A DNA stretch of 64,000 nt from an uncultured Lachnospiraceae bacterium (GTDB lineage Bacteria > Bacillota > Clostridia > Lachnospirales > Lachnospiraceae): NCBI GenBank assembly GCA_947625775.1, contig CANQPM010000006.1, forward strand, positions 1 through 64,000, given 5' to 3'. Position 1 is the first letter of the stretch; the number at the start of each line of letters is the position of its first letter. Position numbers and translations under genes: made by a program. The notes beneath the pieces are model-generated. The model was not told the origin of the DNA. It worked only from the letters and a program-made list of their open reading frames with translations, and searched no databases. Below are positions 34,006 through 43,555 of the stretch, one piece after another.

Positions 34006-35319
34006 ATGAGCTTATATGATGATATTGTAAACAAAAAGGAGAAGCTTTCGCTTGTCGGGTTAGGCTATGTTGGCATGCCTATAGCAGTGGCGTTTGCAAG
34101 GAAAATCAATGTTGTGGGATTTGACCTCAATGCGGCGAAAATCGACCTATACAAATCAGGCGTGGATCCTACTAATGAGGTGGGCGATGATGTCATAAAA
34201 AATACTGCTGTGGATTTCACGTCTGACCCGTCAAGACTAAAAGAGGCGAAATTTCATATAGTAGCCGTTCCAACCCCCGTAAATGACGACCATACACCCG
34301 ATTTGACGCCTGTGGAGGGCGCAAGCCGTATTCTGGGGCAGAACCTTACAAAGGGCTCTATAGTCGTATTTGAGTCTACAGTATATCCGGGAGTCACGGA
34401 GGATATATGCGTTCCCATTCTTGAAAAGGAATCGGGACTAAAGTGCGGAGTCGATTTTAAGATAGGGTATTCCCCTGAGCGCATAAATCCGGGCGATAAG
34501 ATCCACCGCCTTGAAACCATCACCAAGATTGTTTCAGGCATGGACGAAGAAACGCTTGAACAGGTGGCGAAGGTATATGAGCTTGTCGTCGAAGCGGGAG
34601 TTTACCGCGCGGAGTCGATTAAAGTCGCGGAAGCGGCGAAGGTTATCGAGAACAGCCAGCGGGATATAAACATAGCGTTTATGAATGAGCTGTCGATAAT
34701 TTTCAACAAAATGGGCATAGACACTAAATCAGTCCTTGCTGCAGCAGGCACAAAGTGGAATTTCCTCAATTTCCAGCCAGGGCTTGTAGGCGGACACTGC
34801 ATAGGCGTCGATCCGTATTATCTGACCTACAAGGCGGAGGAGCTTGGCTACCACTCGCAGATTATACTCTCAGGGCGCCGCATAAATGATGACATGGGCA
34901 AATACGTAGCCGAGAACCTTGTGAAAAACCTTATCAAGGCTGACATACCCGTAAAGAGCGCAAAGGTGGCAATCCTTGGCTTTACATTTAAGGAAAACTG
35001 TCCTGATACGAGAAATACAAAGGTTATTGATATTTATAATGAGCTGAAGGAGTACGGCATTACCGCCCAGGTAACTGACGACAATGCAGACGCTGACGAG
35101 GCAAAGCGTCTTTATGGCATAGAATTTACTCCGTTTAAGGACATCAGGGATTGCGACGCCGTAATACTTGCCGTGGCGCATGAAGGATATAAGGCGCTTA
35201 AAATGTCAGATATAGACGCGCTTTACAACGGTAAGCACGCAAAGGTATTGACGGATTTAAAGGGGATACTCGACAAGAAGGAATATGTTGACGCGGGATA
35301 TGTATACTGGCGTCTGTAG
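34006..35319 (+). CDS. tviB: UDP-HexNAc 6-dehydrogenase (TviB/WbpO type)
   Basis: A 437-residue member of the UDP-glucose/GDP-mannose dehydrogenase family: NAD-binding [10 protein letters not shown] near 17-26, [12 protein letters not shown] near 124, and the catalytic Cys265 in [15 protein letters not shown]. It oxidises C6 of UDP-GlcNAc or UDP-GalNAc to the uronic acid. Sequence type matches TviB and WbpO, which work with a C4 epimerase to make UDP-GalNAcA; that epimerase follows. ATG 34006 behind GGAGG is chosen over the open frame that begins at 33970. Confidence 0.85.
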   Translation: MSLYDDIVNKKEKLSLVGLGYVGMPIAVAFARKINVVGFDLNAAKIDLYKSGVDPTNEVGDDVIKNTAVDFTSDPSRLKEAKFHIVAVPTPVNDDHTPDLTPVEGASRILGQNLTKGSIVVFESTVYPGVTEDICVPILEKESGLKCGVDFKIGYSPERINPGDKIHRLETITKIVSGMDEETLEQVAKVYELVVEAGVYRAESIKVAEAAKVIENSQRDINIAFMNELSIIFNKMGIDTKSVLAAAGTKWNFLNFQPGLVGGHCIGVDPYYLTYKAEELGYHSQIILSGRRINDDMGKYVAENLVKNLIKADIPVKSAKVAILGFTFKENCPDTRNTKVIDIYNELKEYGITAQVTDDNADADEAKRLYGIEFTPFKDIRDCDAVILAVAHEGYKALKMSDIDALYNGKHAKVLTDLKGILDKKEYVDAGYVYWRL

Positions 35320-35417
35320 GGGATTTTGCCTAATTAATTATAGGCACGGCAACGACAGAATAGCCTACGGAGTATGAACAACGCGGAAAAGGCGATAATG
35401 CCCAAGTGGAGGAAAAA

Positions 35418-36392
35418 ATGGGATACAAAAATCTGAAATTTAAGGAAGACAGCATATTTCTTGTGACGGGGGGAGCGGGCTTTATAGGCTCTAACCTGTG
35501 CGAGGCGCTTACTGATATGGGTTATGGGGTAAGGTGTCTTGACGACTTATCAACAGGCAGGGAGGAAAATGTTGAGCTTTTGTCCGACAGGGAAAATTAC
35601 ACCTTTATCAAGGGCGACATAAAGGATTTGGACACCTGCATGAAGGCATGCGAAGGTGTTGACTATGTGCTTAACCAGGCGGCATGGGGTTCTGTGCCGA
35701 GGAGCATAGAGATGCCTTTGTTTTACGAGCAGAATAATATCATGGGCACGCTTAATATGATGGAGGCGGCAAGGCAGAACGGCGTTAAAAAGTTTGTCTA
35801 TGCGTCAAGTTCGTCAGTGTACGGCGACCATCCCGTGCTGCCAAAGAAGGAGGGGCAGGAGGGCAATCTGCTTTCGCCCTATGCGCTCACAAAGCGGACA
35901 AACGAGGAATACGGCAAGCTTTACAAGAGACTTTACGGGCTTGATACCTATGGGCTCAGGTATTTCAACGTATTTGGGCGAAGGCAGGATCCAAACGGGG
36001 CGTATGCGGCGGTTATCCCTAAGTTTATAAAGCAGCTCCTAAACGGCGAAGTGCCGACGATAAACGGTGACGGCAGACAGTCAAGGGATTTCACATATAT
36101 TGACAATGTAATCGAGGCAAACCTTAAAGCCTGCCTTGCACCGAGCGAGGCGGCGGGAGAGGCGTTTAATATCGCGTATGGCGGCAGGGAGTACCTGATA
36201 GATATATACTATGATTTATGTAAAGCGCTCGGCAAAGACGTAGAGCCGAACTTCGGACCTGACCGCGCGGGCGACATAAAACATTCAAACGCTGACATAT
36301 CAAAGGCGCGAAAGCTTCTGGGATATGACCCTGAGTATGATTTTGAAAAAGGCATTGCTTTGGCAATAGACTGGTATAAGGCGAATCTATGA
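35418..36392 (+). CDS. tviC: UDP-HexNAc(A) 4-epimerase (TviC/WbpP type)
   Basis: A 324-residue extended SDR enzyme: TGGAGFIGSNL (about 17-27), SSSSVYGD (about 129-136), the YALTK pair of catalytic Tyr and Lys near 155-159, and RYFNVFGRRQDPNGAYAAVIP cut here to FNVFGRRQDP. This last motif marks the WbpP/TviC class acting on N-acetylated substrates. With the dehydrogenase upstream it should yield UDP-GalNAcA. The ATG at 35418 follows GGAGG (35408-35412); the GTG at 35406 overlaps that site and is unlikely. It overlaps the DUF2334 gene by 4 nt. Confidence 0.85.
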   Translation: MGYKNLKFKEDSIFLVTGGAGFIGSNLCEALTDMGYGVRCLDDLSTGREENVELLSDRENYTFIKGDIKDLDTCMKACEGVDYVLNQAAWGSVPRSIEMPLFYEQNNIMGTLNMMEAARQNGVKKFVYASSSSVYGDHPVLPKKEGQEGNLLSPYALTKRTNEEYGKLYKRLYGLDTYGLRYFNVFGRRQDPNGAYAAVIPKFIKQLLNGEVPTINGDGRQSRDFTYIDNVIEANLKACLAPSEAAGEAFNIAYGGREYLIDIYYDLCKALGKDVEPNFGPDRAGDIKHSNADISKARKLLGYDPEYDFEKGIALAIDWYKANL

Positions 36393-37135
36393 AAATCAGC
36401 ATACGAATGGATGACATAACACCTGATATGGATTGGGAAAAGTTCCTCAGGTTTAAGGCGCTATGCGATTTGCACCATATAAAACCGCTTATAGGGATAG
36501 TGCCGAGCAACAGGGACAAAAATCTGAGCATTGACGCGCCGAGGGACGATTTTTGGGAATATGTCAGACAGCTACAGTCGCAGGGCTGGACTATAGCCCA
36601 GCATGGCTTTGACCATATTTACAGGACAAAAAAGATGGGCTGCTTTCCGCTGAACAGGCTTTCAGAATTTGCGGGACTAGGCTATGATGCACAATATGAG
36701 CGGCTGAAAAATGGAAAGCTCATTCTCGAGGCAAACAATATAAAGACGGATATATTTATGGCGCCCGCCCATTCATACGACAAAAATACATTGAAGGCTT
36801 TGAAGGCTTTGGGTTTCAGTAAAATAACAGATGGTTTTGGAAATAAGCCGTATAATTGGCATGACATGACATTTTATCCCATCTCATATAAACAGAGTAG
36901 TACGCTTGAAAATGCAGATGAAGGCTTTTCCACGTTTGTAGTCCATTCAAATACGATGAATGACAATGATTTTGAGCGTTATGGGAAAATGTTCAGCGAA
37001 CACGGCGGCAGGTTTATCTCATATTCAGAATATTTGGAGGCGGCTCCTGAAAGACAAAGCGCAGCAGGGCATATGGCGGAATACTCAAAGGCGCTTGCAA
37101 AGTATGCGCTTGTAAACATTAAGGGGAAATTGTAA
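36389..37135 (+). CDS. DUF2334-type polysaccharide deacetylase-like protein
   Basis: A 248-residue soluble protein with the NodB-like fold markers of the DUF2334 group: RMDDITPDM at residues 5-13 (metal-binding Asp pair), AQHGFDHIYR near 70-79 (metal-binding His pair), and FMAPAHSYDKNTL near 126-138. A role as N-deacetylase on a sugar or lipid-linked glycan is likely, since no signal peptide is present and it is coupled to the 4-epimerase by a 4-nt overlap. Substrate unknown. Confidence 0.65.
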   Translation: MKISIRMDDITPDMDWEKFLRFKALCDLHHIKPLIGIVPSNRDKNLSIDAPRDDFWEYVRQLQSQGWTIAQHGFDHIYRTKKMGCFPLNRLSEFAGLGYDAQYERLKNGKLILEANNIKTDIFMAPAHSYDKNTLKALKALGFSKITDGFGNKPYNWHDMTFYPISYKQSSTLENADEGFSTFVVHSNTMNDNDFERYGKMFSEHGGRFISYSEYLEAAPERQSAAGHMAEYSKALAKYALVNIKGKL

Positions 37136-37137
37136 TT

Positions 37138-38310
37138 ATGGCTGGCAATGATCCAATCAGAGTGCTTCATGTGCTTGGCACCACTAATCTTGGCGGCGCG
37201 GAGAGCAGGGTTATGGAGCTGTACCGATGCATGGACAGGCAAAGGGTACAGTTTGATTTTTTGGTTCATACTGGTAAGGAAGGATTTTTTTCCAGGGAAA
37301 TACGCGAGCTTGGCGGCAATATATATAATGTCCCACGTTTTAAGGGGAAAAATTATTTTGAGTATAAGCGAGCATTGACTGATTTTTTTTCAGGGCATAA
37401 TGACTATGCCGCGGTTCATGGGCATATGACAAGCACTGCTTCAATATACCTTCCGATAGCAAAACGCGCAGGCGTGCCTGTGACGATAGCCCACGCAAGA
37501 AGCGCGGGAGTGGACAAGGGAATTAAGGGCGTGGTTACGCGCATTTTAAGGTGCCGTTTGAAGGACAAGGCTGATTTCTGCTTTACCTGTTCTGCTGAGG
37601 CGGCGGAGGCTGTATATGGGAAAAAGGCAGTAGACAAGGGAAAAATTTGGACAGTGCCAAACGCGATAGACGCGGAGCGTTTTTCGTTTAATGAAAACGT
37701 CAGAAATGAGGTCAGAGAACAGCTTGGAATTGCCGATAAGCTTGTGGTAGGCCATGTCGGCAGGTTCAGCTTTATGAAAAACCACGAGTATCTGATTGAT
37801 ATATTCAGTAAACTGTGCAGACAGCGAAGCGATGCTTGCCTTGTGCTGATTGGCGAGGGCGAGCTAAAGGACAGGATCAGGTTAAAGGCGCAGGAGTACG
37901 GCATTGCGGACAAGGTGTATTTCCTTGGAAACCGCGCGGATGTGGAGCGGTATTATCAGGCGTTTGACTGTTTTGTCTTTCCGTCGGTATTTGAGGGGCT
38001 TCCTGGGAGCGTGATTGAGGCTCAGGCGGCGGGAGTGCCCTGCATTGTCTCTGATAAGGTGACAGGAGAGGCTAAGGTCACGGATTTAGCCGTATATATG
38101 AGCATATATTTGCCGCCGGAAAAATGGGCGGATAGGCTGTCAGCGCTTTTGGAGAAAAATAAGCCCATAGGGCAAAGGCGCAGAAACGCTTACAATGCGA
38201 AAATGACGGTTATTGAAAAAGGGTTTGATGTCAGGACACAGGCGGGCTTGATGGCGGAATTTTACTGTACGGGCAAGAATCCTCCAGGAGCCGTTACCAG
38301 AGGAGTATAA
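37138..38310 (+). CDS. GT4 glycosyltransferase (EpsF-like)
   Basis: A 390-residue GT-B enzyme with the start VLHVLGTTNLGGAESRVMEL (about 9-28), HGHMTSTASIYLPIAK near 98 and the donor-binding FEGLPGSVIEAQAAGVP near 284-300. The N-terminal GGAE loop is typical of EpsF-like exopolysaccharide transferases. It lies 2 nt after the DUF2334 gene and 3 nt before the next GT4, so it belongs to the same message. Donor sugar is not predictable. Confidence 0.82.
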   Translation: MAGNDPIRVLHVLGTTNLGGAESRVMELYRCMDRQRVQFDFLVHTGKEGFFSREIRELGGNIYNVPRFKGKNYFEYKRALTDFFSGHNDYAAVHGHMTSTASIYLPIAKRAGVPVTIAHARSAGVDKGIKGVVTRILRCRLKDKADFCFTCSAEAAEAVYGKKAVDKGKIWTVPNAIDAERFSFNENVRNEVREQLGIADKLVVGHVGRFSFMKNHEYLIDIFSKLCRQRSDACLVLIGEGELKDRIRLKAQEYGIADKVYFLGNRADVERYYQAFDCFVFPSVFEGLPGSVIEAQAAGVPCIVSDKVTGEAKVTDLAVYMSIYLPPEKWADRLSALLEKNKPIGQRRRNAYNAKMTVIEKGFDVRTQAGLMAEFYCTGKNPPGAVTRGV

Positions 38311-38313
38311 GCA

Positions 38314-39507
38314 GTGGAAACAGATAATAAGAATCAAAGAAAAAAGCGCATAATGCTGATTACACCAATGCTTCACCAGGGAGGCTTTGAGAGAATCTGT
38401 GTGCTCACGGCAAGACTGCTAAATAATTTATATGACGTATATCTGATAACCTTTACCACCAAAGACATATTTTATGATGTGTCAGGCCTGCACTTGATTG
38501 ACCTGAATTTAGGCGCTGTGGAGGGCAGAGCAGGCAAAATAATAAATATATGCAAACGTGTGAGGCGGTTGAAGCGCCTTAAGAGGGAGCTGGGTATCGA
38601 CATAAGCTATAGCTTTGGCACGACAGCTAATCTTGTGAATGTGCTGTCAAAGGATAGGGATATCACATTGGCAGGGATACGTGGGTACAACGCAATTAGT
38701 GACAGTGGAGCAGGCTTGATTTTTCGCAATGCAGACTGTGTCGTGAGCTGTACAAGAACAATGGAGGCAAAAATCAACAAAGCATATCATACAAAAAACT
38801 CTTGCACGCTTTATAATCCTTGTGATTTGGAGGAAATAAAAGAGCTTTCACAAAGGGAGCCTTATGATGCCGATAAAAGTACAGTGGACTTTGTTAATAG
38901 AGAAGGAACGCTGATTGTATCTATGGGCAGGGAGGATGATTTGAAGGGCTTTTGGCATCTGCTGAAAAGCTTTGCGGTTATCAGTAAGGAGCTGCCAGCT
39001 TCACGTCTTATGATAATAGGGGATGGGAGCTATGCAGAGTATCGGGAGTTAGCTGATAATTTGGGCATATCAGACGCTGTATGCTTTACGGGTGCATTAA
39101 AAAATCCATTCCCACTGCTTTCCAAGGCGGATGTTTATGCGCTAACATCTCAAAGTGAAGGATTTCCTAATGCCTTGATTGAGGCAATGGCATGTGGCGT
39201 GCCCTGCGTAAGCGTTAACTGCATGACTGGACCTGCTGAGATATTGGCGGAGCATTATGAAAATTGCGGCAATCAAAATATTGTTTATGAGGCAGAGTAT
39301 GGAATACTTACACCGATTTTTGAAGGGGTAAAGGATTTGGCGCCTAATATAACGGAGGAAGAAAAAAAGTATGCCCAGGTAATTATAGGTCTGATAAAGG
39401 ATAAGGCAAAGCTGCAGAAATATCGTGAAGGAGCAATGAAGCGGGCTAAGGATTTTGGCACTGGCAGATATGTCATGGATTTGACGGAAATTATATCGGG
39501 AGTATAG
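38314..39507 (+). CDS. GT4 glycosyltransferase
   Basis: A 397-residue GT-B enzyme. It has LITPMLHQGGFERICVL (about 14-30) in place of the usual GGAE loop, ISMGREDDLKGFWHLL-like VSMGREDDLKG near 207, and the SEGFPNALIEAMACGVP donor loop near 287-303. The start is GTG 38314 behind AGGAG (38301-38305). The region from here to about 43500 looks richer in A+T than the neighbours upstream, a possible sign of separate acquisition. Confidence 0.8.
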   Translation: METDNKNQRKKRIMLITPMLHQGGFERICVLTARLLNNLYDVYLITFTTKDIFYDVSGLHLIDLNLGAVEGRAGKIINICKRVRRLKRLKRELGIDISYSFGTTANLVNVLSKDRDITLAGIRGYNAISDSGAGLIFRNADCVVSCTRTMEAKINKAYHTKNSCTLYNPCDLEEIKELSQREPYDADKSTVDFVNREGTLIVSMGREDDLKGFWHLLKSFAVISKELPASRLMIIGDGSYAEYRELADNLGISDAVCFTGALKNPFPLLSKADVYALTSQSEGFPNALIEAMACGVPCVSVNCMTGPAEILAEHYENCGNQNIVYEAEYGILTPIFEGVKDLAPNITEEEKKYAQVIIGLIKDKAKLQKYREGAMKRAKDFGTGRYVMDLTEIISGV

Positions 39508-39516
39508 GAATAATAT

Positions 39517-40626
39517 ATGGAGAGGATTGTATTTCACCTAAATTCGCTGGAAAAGGGAGGAGCAGAGCGGGTAGTTACCAATCTGGCAAGGCAATTCGCC
39601 GCACATGGATATGAGGTATATATTGCTACTGAATGGCAGGGTGAGGAGGAATATGAAATTACTCCTGAAATTCAGCGTATCATGGTGGGCCTGACGCACG
39701 AGCAGGAAAATCGAAGCAGGATTTTCAAATATGTGTCAAGAATATTTAATTTGAGAAAATTCTTAAGGAAGGTGAGGCCGGATATAGTGGTGGCATTTGC
39801 CAGAAAGGCAAATTATAGAGCGCTGACAGCGGCAATTGGTACGAAAATTCCAGTTGTAATATCGATACGCATTGCGCCTGTGGGCTGTTATGATTTCATT
39901 TCAGATAAGCTGCAGATACCCATATTATTCCGCAGAGCTGCAGGATGTGTGTTTCAAACACAGGAACAGATGGAGTTTTTCCCCAAATATTTACAGCGGA
40001 AATCGCGGATTATCCTAAATGCAATCAGTCCTAGCTTTATAGGCAACCCAATACCCTTGCAGAGAGAAAAATCAGTAGTTCATTCAGGGAGGATTGTTGA
40101 TTTTAAAAATCAAAAAATGCTGATAAAGGCTTTTTTTGAGGTTCATAAAAAGCATCCGGATTATATACTTAAAATTTTTGGTTCTGACGCGCATGATGGG
40201 ACATGGCAGGAATTGGAGCAGCTTATAGAGCAGCTTGGTGCTAAGGACTTCATTCATCTAATGGGAGGAAGCAACCAACTGGAAAAGGATTTGATAAATG
40301 GCGCTCTGGCGGCGTTTTCATCTGACGTGGAGGGAATGCCTAATGCTATGCTTGAGGCTATGGCGCTTGGCCTGCCTGTTGTGGCTACAGATTGTCCGCC
40401 TGGCGGACCGCGTATGGTAATAACACCTGATGAGAATGGAATTCTAATACCTGTCGGCGATGTGAAGGCATTGGAAAATGCAATGAACAGGCTGATAGAG
40501 CATCCCGATTTTGCAGAAGGGCTTGGGAGAAATGCAGCGAAAATTGGAGAGATAGCCAGTGCAGACAAGATATATAAGGAGTGGGAAGAATATTTGGCTG
40601 AAATATGTGATAAGAGGAGAGGATAA
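39517..40626 (+). CDS. GT4 glycosyltransferase (PglJ/PglH-like)
   Basis: A 369-residue GT-B enzyme: FHLNSLEKGGAERVVTNLA near 5-23, VVHSGRIVDFKNQKMLI near 186, and SSDVEGMPNAMLEAMALGLP near 266-285 (20 residues), followed by DCPPGGPR. This DCPxGGPR ending is shared with GalNAc-alpha-1,4-GalNAc transferases of the PglJ/PglH type and with the paralogue at 43556. Its stop overlaps the TupA-like gene by one base (TAATG). Confidence 0.8.
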   Translation: MERIVFHLNSLEKGGAERVVTNLARQFAAHGYEVYIATEWQGEEEYEITPEIQRIMVGLTHEQENRSRIFKYVSRIFNLRKFLRKVRPDIVVAFARKANYRALTAAIGTKIPVVISIRIAPVGCYDFISDKLQIPILFRRAAGCVFQTQEQMEFFPKYLQRKSRIILNAISPSFIGNPIPLQREKSVVHSGRIVDFKNQKMLIKAFFEVHKKHPDYILKIFGSDAHDGTWQELEQLIEQLGAKDFIHLMGGSNQLEKDLINGALAAFSSDVEGMPNAMLEAMALGLPVVATDCPPGGPRMVITPDENGILIPVGDVKALENAMNRLIEHPDFAEGLGRNAAKIGEIASADKIYKEWEEYLAEICDKRRG

Positions 40627-41573
40627 TGAGCATACATCCATTGAAAAGGTTTTTATATCATCATGCGCTTACTGCAAGGGTATATAATATTATCCGCAAT
40701 TACAGGCACGATAAGTATAACAAGCTTTCAGACGAAGAATTTGCCCAATACGCATATAAGAATCATAATGGGGAAAATTTGGATTTGGAGAATCCGCAGA
40801 CATATGATGAGAAGGTATGGTATCTCAAGCTTCATGAAAGAGATCCTTTGCAGACAAAATGCACAGATAAGTATAGGGTTCGTGAATATGTGAGGGAATG
40901 TGGACTTGAGGATATATTAATTGAGCTGTACGGCGTATATGCTTCATTTCAGGAGATTGAATTTGACAAGCTGCCGGAACGTTTTTTCATCAAATGCAAT
41001 CATACATCTGGCTCGGGTGCAAATGTTATTTACGATCGGAATAAGCCTTTTGATTTTAAATATCAGAAAAATGAGTTTGATTTTTGGATGAAAAGGAATT
41101 ATTTTTGGGGAAGCCGAGAATGGAACTATAAGGACATACCCCCCAGGATTATTTGCGAAAAAGTGTTGGAGGATAAGGAAGGGCATCTTCCGTTGGACTA
41201 CAAATTTATGTGCTTTGGCGGAAAGGCAAAGCTCTTATTTTTAAATATAGGACTTGCTACAGAAACGGGCGATCATTCAGATGAGGCTTACTGCAATGTC
41301 TATGATATGGAGTTTAATCTGCTGCCAATTAAGGATGAGAGAGAAAATTACACAAGTAAGCCGATTGCAAAGCCTGACAATTGGGATGAAATGATAAGAT
41401 GCGCAGAGATATTGTCGAAGCCCTTTAGGCATTGCAGGGTAGATTTATACAATGTTGACGGGAAGATATACTTTGGAGAGATTACTTTTCATCATGGCGG
41501 CGGCTGCAATGGAATAGAACCGAGGGAGTGGGCTTATAAGATGGGGAGCTGGATTACGATTGATGCAGTATAG
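40626..41573 (+). CDS. TupA-like ATP-grasp amide ligase
   Basis: A 315-residue ATP-grasp-fold protein of the TupA type. Diagnostic parts are TYDEKVWYLKL near 59, TDKYRVREYV near 79, RFFIKCNHTSGSGANVI near 121, LDYKFMCFGGKAKLLF near 192 and the C-terminal GEITFHHGGG near 285. TupA of Bacillus makes teichuronopeptide by linking amino acids to the carboxyl groups of uronic acids. With TviB/TviC upstream and AsnB-like enzymes downstream, attachment of an amino acid or amine to GalNAcA-type residues is a sensible inference. Confidence 0.75.
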   Translation: MSIHPLKRFLYHHALTARVYNIIRNYRHDKYNKLSDEEFAQYAYKNHNGENLDLENPQTYDEKVWYLKLHERDPLQTKCTDKYRVREYVRECGLEDILIELYGVYASFQEIEFDKLPERFFIKCNHTSGSGANVIYDRNKPFDFKYQKNEFDFWMKRNYFWGSREWNYKDIPPRIICEKVLEDKEGHLPLDYKFMCFGGKAKLLFLNIGLATETGDHSDEAYCNVYDMEFNLLPIKDERENYTSKPIAKPDNWDEMIRCAEILSKPFRHCRVDLYNVDGKIYFGEITFHHGGGCNGIEPREWAYKMGSWITIDAV

Positions 41574-41593
41574 CCAATTAAGGAGATAAGCTT

Positions 41594-43510
41594 ATGTGTG
41601 GAATATGCGGATTTGTTTCACAAAAAAGAATAACACAGGACAGGCTGAAGGCAATGAACGATACAATGTATCACAGAGGGCCAGATGACAGCGGGGAGGA
41701 AATCTATGATGCGCCCGGAGGGGTTGGAGTTGGGTTTGCACAGCGCAGGCTGTCCATATTGGATTTGTCGCCATTGGGGCATCAGCCTATGCACTCCTGC
41801 GATGGACGCGTGACGATTGTTTATAATGGAGAAATTTATAATTATAGGGAAATAAAAAAAGAACTTGCAGATTACCCATTTGTGTCCGCCTGTGATACGG
41901 AGGTCATATTGGCGGCTTATTTGAAGTGGGGCATATTGTGCTTTGAGAGGTTCAGCGGCATGTTTGCGGCCGCGATTTATGACCGGCAGAAAAATGAAGT
42001 ATATCTCTGCAGGGACAGAATAGGAAAAAAACCGTTATATTATTGGCAGGAATCCCAAAGCATTGTATTTGCGTCAGAGTTAAAGCCTATTATAATGGCA
42101 ATGGACGACGCGGGGGAGCATATAAAAGAAGTAAACAGGCAGGTGCTGGGCAGATATCTGTACCAGCAGTACATCAATGCGCCGGACACTGTTTTCAGGA
42201 ATGTCTATAAAGTGGAGCCTGGTGGGATTGTTAAGATAGGATTAAGGAAGACAGCTGGCGGGGAAACAAAATTAGAAACCACTAAATGGAAGTATTGGGA
42301 TGTTAAGACCATTTATCATAAAAAGAAGAGTACTGGACCGACAGACTTTAGTGATGCCGTGTCAGAGCTTAGAAGAATATTGGAAAGGGCTGTGCGCCAG
42401 AGGATGATAGCGGACGTGCCGTTAGGGGCTTTTTTAAGCGGGGGCTATGATTCCTCGCTTGTAACAGGCATAGCGCAGTCAGTTTCAGAAGTGCCAATAA
42501 AGACATTTTGTATAGGCTTTAAGGATAAAGAATATAATGAGGCGCATTTTGCAAAAGAGGTAGCGGAGCATTTAGGGACAAGGCACACCGAGCTTTATAT
42601 TGAGGAAAAAGATATGCTCAAGCTCGTGGAAAGCCTGCCACGGTATTATGATGAGCCATTTGCAGACAGCTCACAAATTGCGACAATGCTTGTTTCAAAG
42701 CTTGCAAAGCAGGATGTAACTGTTGCGCTGTCCGGTGATGGCGGAGATGAGTTTTTTTGCGGGTATAATATATACAAAAAAGTAGCGCAGGCACAGAAGC
42801 TTGACTGTCTTGGCGCGATAGCGCATTGCATAGGAAGGCTTGGAGGCTTGGAGAAGTATTATCCGTTCAAGCTGCGTGTTATCTCTCAAAACAGAAATCA
42901 TAAAGCGAAAACCCAGTTTATAGCTGGGAATTATGTAGAGGCTGCTGAAAATATGGCATATGCCGAGGCTGCAAAGCCCTGTTATTATGATTGGGAGGAC
43001 GAATATCAAGAACGCAGCTGGCAGGAGAGGCGTATGCTTCTTGATATAGATGCATACCTGCCTGGAGACATACTTTGCAAGGTTGACAGGGCATCGATGA
43101 AATATTCATTAGAGGCAAGATGCCCTCTTTTGGATACGCAGGTAATGGAGTTTGCTTTTAGTATTCCGCATGATTTTAAATATAAAAATGGCATTAAGAA
43201 AAGGATACTTAAAGAATTGGCATATCAATATGTGCCTAAAGAGCTTCTTGACAGGCCCAAGACGGGTTTTGGAGTTCCACTGGATAAGTGGCTGCGAGGA
43301 CCATTAAAATCAATGCTTTTAGATTATACGAGTAAAGAATTTCTGGAAAAGCAGGGGATTTTTCAGGCGGATTATACAGTAAATTTTGTTCAAAGGTATA
43401 TAAAAACAGGAGATGCGGGCGCAGGCAGTGGAGAAAACTATTCAAGGCTGGTATGGGCGCTTTTGGTATTCCAGCAATGGTATGACAGCTATGTTTTAAG
43501 GCGCATATAA
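41594..43510 (+). CDS. AsnB-like glutamine amidotransferase, copy 1
   Basis: A 638-residue enzyme with an N-terminal class II glutaminase domain (Cys2 after Met removal; RGPDD near 28; YNGEIYN near 79) and a synthetase domain with the PP-loop SGGYDSS at 282-288, ALSGDGGDE near 381 and the C-terminal RPKTGFG. Genuine AsnB makes asparagine, but paralogues in O-antigen clusters (WbpS and WbmI type) amidate the carboxyl of aminouronic acids. Placement beside TupA and after the UDP-GalNAcA genes supports the second role. ATG 41594 follows AAGGAG. Confidence 0.78.
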   Translation: MCGICGFVSQKRITQDRLKAMNDTMYHRGPDDSGEEIYDAPGGVGVGFAQRRLSILDLSPLGHQPMHSCDGRVTIVYNGEIYNYREIKKELADYPFVSACDTEVILAAYLKWGILCFERFSGMFAAAIYDRQKNEVYLCRDRIGKKPLYYWQESQSIVFASELKPIIMAMDDAGEHIKEVNRQVLGRYLYQQYINAPDTVFRNVYKVEPGGIVKIGLRKTAGGETKLETTKWKYWDVKTIYHKKKSTGPTDFSDAVSELRRILERAVRQRMIADVPLGAFLSGGYDSSLVTGIAQSVSEVPIKTFCIGFKDKEYNEAHFAKEVAEHLGTRHTELYIEEKDMLKLVESLPRYYDEPFADSSQIATMLVSKLAKQDVTVALSGDGGDEFFCGYNIYKKVAQAQKLDCLGAIAHCIGRLGGLEKYYPFKLRVISQNRNHKAKTQFIAGNYVEAAENMAYAEAAKPCYYDWEDEYQERSWQERRMLLDIDAYLPGDILCKVDRASMKYSLEARCPLLDTQVMEFAFSIPHDFKYKNGIKKRILKELAYQYVPKELLDRPKTGFGVPLDKWLRGPLKSMLLDYTSKEFLEKQGIFQADYTVNFVQRYIKTGDAGAGSGENYSRLVWALLVFQQWYDSYVLRRI

Positions 43511-43555
43511 TATACAGCGGCATCGGGCATATGCATAGAAAGCAGGAAACTTGTT